Below are positions 7,001-9,571 of a DNA stretch of 9,571 nucleotides, piece after piece. Below the pieces are notes generated by a model. It saw nothing but the letters and a program-made list of their open reading frames with translations, was not told where the DNA came from and did no database searches. A program made the position numbers and the translations under genes. How positions within the stretch are numbered: the first letter of the stretch is position 1; every line of letters begins with the position of its first letter. The stretch is from Bacteroidales bacterium (GTDB taxonomy: Bacteria > Bacteroidota > Bacteroidia > Bacteroidales > UBA12481). The stretch spans positions 1 through 9,571 of the forward strand of contig JAGHDB010000154.1 in the NCBI GenBank assembly GCA_021160155.1. Direction: 5' to 3'.

Positions 7001-9571
7001 CGGTTGCAGGTTATTGGCCTGTGATGGGTTACGTACTCCGATCATGATGGTTTTGACGTTACTCAGGTTTGGATTACCTACTACTGATACCCGGTTATTT
7101 CCATCGTACATCTCAAAAATATTTTCCAGCGTGACATGGCTGTCGGTTTTACGGATTTCATCATTTCTGAGTTGTTTAACCTGCTGGAATATTTTCAGTT
7201 CGATATTGAATTCATTCACATCCGGCCATACGAGTTCACGTCCGGTCAAATCGGCCTGATATTTCGCCGGAGGTTTGAGATGCGGAGTCAACACCAGGGG
7301 AATCTCGTATTCATAGTAATTTTGCGTATAGTCAGAGCCGACCCGTATAAATGCCCTCAAATCCCCATTCTGCAGTTCATCTTCATTAATTGCCTCCGCA
7401 TGGGTAAATAGCCGGAGACGTTTGAACTGACGCATATCAATGCTTTTATTGATGTAGGCCGCCCGGGCATCTCCATCCTCTAAATCAGTCACTTTAAATG
7501 CAATAGACTGCTCATTTTTCTGGATCATCTGCGGATTGTTAGGATCGGTGATCCTGGCAATCCCCGGAGGAAGCACATAATTAACCGGGTAACGATTCCC
7601 ATTCTCTTCGATATTGACCGAAAAGATCTCGAATTTTCCACGGGTAGATTCGGGTGTACTCAACTGTTCGGCTCCTTCAAGAAGGCTCAGATTATACTTT
7701 CGCCATTCGCCCCGTACCAGGTCGAGAGAAGCCAGTCGCAGAATGACCGGTTCACCGAAACCGGTAAGAAACATCCGGATAAACCGGATTGATTTAAAAT
7801 CCTGGATACCTCCAATAACTTTCTGGGGTTCATAAATCGGTACTTTAAACTGGTACCAGGTAACCGGTTCACCCTGGTCATTTTTCCCAACAATAGCATC
7901 GGTTATATAATTACGGCCCACCACAAAATCCTCCTTCCTCAGGCTCACTTTATACTGATAATAAGATTCGGATTCACTCAGTGTATTATCATGATTAATA
8001 TCCTCCACATCCGGAAGGTTGGATGATTGCGTGGGATAGGCTGTTTGATCGGGAGTGGGGGAATTACCATCCAGTCCGTTATACTTTTTATAACGATCCA
8101 GTATCCCGAGTTGTTCCTGGTCATAATCATCGCCCCTGAAATAATGAAAATCATCACTGGAAGGATCATCAAGCAGAGAAAGGTAAGCCTGGGAAGCAGG
8201 ATTTACAATCTGTTGAAGGCTATCCAGAAATCCCGCAAAAAAAGTACGTTCATTTTCATCTGATAATCCATCCAGACCGATATCCTGGTATTTTCGTGCC
8301 TGAACATCGTTATCGAAAGCATTCACAAAGGATTGTACTGCCGGTACCCTTCCCCAGACGGTGGTATCGATATACGCTTTGGAGAGATCATCGGAGGTAG
8401 GCAAACCGTTTTCAAAAGCTTTACGGCCGTCTTTCAAAACGTCTTCCGAAATATTACCCAGATCGAAAAATATGGAAGGATCCCGGTCATCCCGAACGGT
8501 ATTGTTTTTTTCATCCTCCACATAAGGATCCATCAGCCAGAACTCAAGATATTCCACATTGGCTGCTTCAAAATCATTGGTCTGCAATTTGCTCATAATT
8601 CCAGCCCAGCGGGATTGCGGTGCACGAAGTTTTCCATCGGCATTCACACCGGCCGAATACTTTGATCCGCCTGCATCATAATTATAAGGGCCTCTTTCCT
8701 GGGGATAATAAGCCAGGTTAAGCACCTGGATGTAAGTTGGTATGTTATTCGGGCTCTCTTTATACGGAAAAATTTCCTGCTCTTGAATCTCACGAACGAA
8801 GTGGCTCGACTGCTCAGCCGGATTATTAGCAATGTAGCTTGGAGTAGCTGAATTATTCCTGAGAAAAAGCGGGTCAATATGGTACCAGGCCAGTTTTGCC
8901 CGGTTGTAGCCATAGGCCAGGTTATTGCTTAATTCTGCTTCAGGGAAAAGGTCGGGTTGTCCGAGCGGGGTACTAGCCAGTACCCAATTTTGCCGTTGTT
9001 TCAGTGTATAGCTGGTTTCGCTGCCTTCAAAGTCATCCAGAAGTGCCTGTCCCTCTTTGTCATATGGATTATTGATCAGTCTTGAGTGACCCGGGATCAA
9101 ATAAGCGAATTCCCCACTGAAATTAATGGTGGATTTTGCCTTGGTTTCAATCAACGGCAGCCAGTCGATTGCCCGGGTTAGCCAGGGAACTTCAGAACGG
9201 TAATTAGAATTAAATCCCCAAATAGTATTAGCTACCGGTATATTTTGAAGATCCACTTTATTGGTCAACGGCCTTTCACGCAGGTGGAGAATAGTAGCAC
9301 CGATATTGAAATCCCGGTTAAAGGCATATTCAAGATGAGTACCCAGCATAGACTTAGACTGCATTCTGAAAGTAGCCTGATCTTCAAGGGATATTTTAAT
9401 CGGTGTACCCGATTCAAGAAGGCCCTGGTTAATAATTTTAACGGTACCCATAAGGTAATCCACCGTATAATCCACATTCTCTGCCAGTTTCATCCCCCCG
9501 GCTGTAACCACTACCGAACCCTGGGCTACATTCATTTTATTCAGACGGATCTCAGAAGAAGAAGAAGAACG
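4064..9571 (-). CDS. sprA: Type IX secretion system outer-membrane translocon SprA/Sov, C-terminal 1835 residues (5' end outside window)
   Basis: SprA (Sov in Porphyromonas) is the giant beta-barrel pore through which type IX secretion cargo, including gliding adhesins and degradative enzymes, crosses the outer membrane. The frame stays open through base 9571, so the N-terminus and signal peptide are missing; full-length relatives are ~2,400-2,500 residues. Recognisable segments from the N-terminal side are: MNVAQGSVVVTAGG and NVDYTVDYLMGTV near the window edge; LLDDFEGSETS (DDFEGS at bases 9020-9037); DVEDINHDNTLSESESYYQY (near 7967-8010); a long run of alternating aromatic/polar strands; GTMLPGFLP followed by GWGFIMGRHDSAFGDY near 5310; and a terminal barrel strand ending NLRFTLTN. 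A soluble, non-barrel insert (bases ~5500-5763) begins with a basic KRRASGGAKK stretch. The stop is TAG at 4064-4066. The ATG at 9533-9535 is internal: 12 further in-frame codons reach the window edge. No frameshift or internal stop is seen. gcvH follows after 44 bases, probably cotranscribed. Confidence 0.97.
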   Translation of the reverse strand, partial: RSSSSSEIRLNKMNVAQGSVVVTAGGMKLAENVDYTVDYLMGTVKIINQGLLESGTPIKISLEDQATFRMQSKSMLGTHLEYAFNRDFNIGATILHLRERPLTNKVDLQNIPVANTIWGFNSNYRSEVPWLTRAIDWLPLIETKAKSTINFSGEFAYLIPGHSRLINNPYDKEGQALLDDFEGSETSYTLKQRQNWVLASTPLGQPDLFPEAELSNNLAYGYNRAKLAWYHIDPLFLRNNSATPSYIANNPAEQSSHFVREIQEQEIFPYKESPNNIPTYIQVLNLAYYPQERGPYNYDAGGSKYSAGVNADGKLRAPQSRWAGIMSKLQTNDFEAANVEYLEFWLMDPYVEDEKNNTVRDDRDPSIFFDLGNISEDVLKDGRKAFENGLPTSDDLSKAYIDTTVWGRVPAVQSFVNAFDNDVQARKYQDIGLDGLSDENERTFFAGFLDSLQQIVNPASQAYLSLLDDPSSDDFHYFRGDDYDQEQLGILDRYKKYNGLDGNSPTPDQTAYPTQSSNLPDVEDINHDNTLSESESYYQYKVSLRKEDFVVGRNYITDAIVGKNDQGEPVTWYQFKVPIYEPQKVIGGIQDFKSIRFIRMFLTGFGEPVILRLASLDLVRGEWRKYNLSLLEGAEQLSTPESTRGKFEIFSVNIEENGNRYPVNYVLPPGIARITDPNNPQMIQKNEQSIAFKVTDLEDGDARAAYINKSIDMRQFKRLRLFTHAEAINEDELQNGDLRAFIRVGSDYTQNYYEYEIPLVLTPHLKPPAKYQADLTGRELVWPDVNEFNIELKIFQQVKQLRNDEIRKTDSHVTLENIFEMYDGNNRVSVVGNPNLSNVKTIMIGVRNPSQANNLQPDDGLPKSGIIWMNELRLTEFDESGGWAANARMNVKLADLGSLSVATGGSVPGFGSIDKKVQQRSREEIFNYDVSSSLQLGRLFPQKAGVNLPVFVGLSEMKRNPQYNPLDPDIPLQAALDNAESREERDSIIYISQDYTRRRSINITNVRIDPKTKSRREPKIYDIGNWSVSYSYSEALSRNIKTEQNLNRNYNMVLSYIYNDNNSKPWEPFKKSTALNKPAFRLIRDFNLFYKPSMMRFQTNLQRQYNEIKFRNISNPYLKIDPTYNKNFYWNRLYDFKWDLSRNLKLDFSAQNVARVDEPDGSMNRDEPDFKQKRDSIWDNLLAFGRTTKYHHTINAQYNIPINKIPLFDWIQSANLTYRTDFDWSAGPITPDTIILGNTVQNNSTLQMNGSLSLQKLYNKVGFLKKIDDKFKRRASGGAKKQTQTVTFTAKNISLKANKPKLIIHDLMTEDVTAVFYDQTQRVVNVKTEIVNNRRIRITADKDVPGGRIEVTGNAEVKQNPLIFIAENTAHLLMGIKSVSVNYSTDAGTMLPGFLPVAQWLGMRSVDGTMAPGWGFIMGRHDSAFGDYAAAQGWLTTDSTLNQAYMDQSRNSLQFRASIEPVSDLRIEVTASRAMSQNVEQFYIYHEDGFSAENTMFTGNFSMSFFSLKTAFENPDANNNYASASWEQFKNNRVVISKRLGQRMLNGQVSGSRFYDPNNGDVPGYADGFGPTSQEVLIPAFLAAYSGKDAGNISLNPMPGILSMMPNWRIDYRGLQRTDWAKRIFKNLSISHSYRSTYSVGSFTTNLYWDPDEVDGLNYIRDLQFNFLPEREIGGISISEQMSPLISLDAQLQNSFMLRIEIVKSRNMTLSLNNNQLMENRSDEFRLGGGYRFQQVPISIKAGGTKRSFQSDLDLRLDLSIRDNRMIMRKLEEDVDKLTSGQRAITLKFTADYVLSSRFNLRFFYDQVINHPFVTLSYPTSNTKIGFNLRFTLTN
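9554..9568 (-). repeat. Trinucleotide run encoding five serines in sprA
   Basis: Five consecutive AGA triplets on the + strand read TCT on the coding strand, giving Ser5 in frame just before the EIRLNKMNVAQGS segment of SprA. The use of one identical codon five times makes it a perfect microsatellite. It lies at the window edge, with only one codon visible beyond it, so its full length is nearly but not certainly bounded. Confidence 0.6.

Noticed and set aside
9533..9535. ATG at the top of the long minus-strand ORF as the sprA start
   Set aside because: Twelve more in-frame codons continue to the window edge, there is no signal peptide, and SprA homologues carry several hundred further N-terminal residues.
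1..9571. Mobile elements, CRISPR, tRNA or defence/toxin modules
   Set aside because: Essentially all of the window is accounted for by four housekeeping or secretion genes with gaps of 31, 40 and 44 bases, leaving no room for them and showing no direct-repeat arrays or terminal inverted repeats.

Overview
The window is a compact, almost fully coding piece of a Bacteroidota chromosome. Two things point there. The first is sprA (sov), the giant outer-membrane translocon of the type IX secretion system, a system confined to the Bacteroidota lineage. The second is the style of the housekeeping genes: a NusA with a short acidic C-terminus, and an IF2 with a very long Lys/Glu-rich linker carrying repeated VVGK(I/V)(D/E)L motifs. 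Base composition looks moderate and slightly AT-rich by eye. I cannot assign a family or genus from sequence alone.

Layout: on the + strand, the 3' part of nusA (1-648, cut by the window edge) is followed after 31 bases by complete infB (680-3601). On the - strand, sprA (4064-9571, its 5' part lies beyond the window) is followed after 44 bases by complete gcvH (3642-4019). The infB and gcvH genes converge across only 40 bases (3602-3641), with no convincing terminator. No intergenic stretch exceeds 50 bases. I see no tRNA, rRNA, CRISPR array, insertion sequence or integrase.

Functionally there are two unrelated blocks. nusA-infB is the core transcription/translation operon found in most bacteria (transcription elongation/termination factor plus translation initiation factor 2). 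sprA-gcvH pairs the secretion translocon with the lipoyl carrier H protein of the glycine cleavage system. As I recall, this adjacency recurs in Bacteroidota and probably reflects conserved synteny rather than shared biochemistry. A possible Bacteroidota-type promoter -7 element just upstream of gcvH suggests gcvH may also be transcribed independently of sprA.

I found no undescribed system: all four genes belong to known families. The points worth a second look are small. They are the tandem VVGK motifs in the IF2 linker, a strong Shine-Dalgarno-like sequence inside infB followed by an out-of-frame 51-codon ORF and an in-frame GTG, two calcium-loop-like motifs in SprA, and a few hairpins inside sprA.
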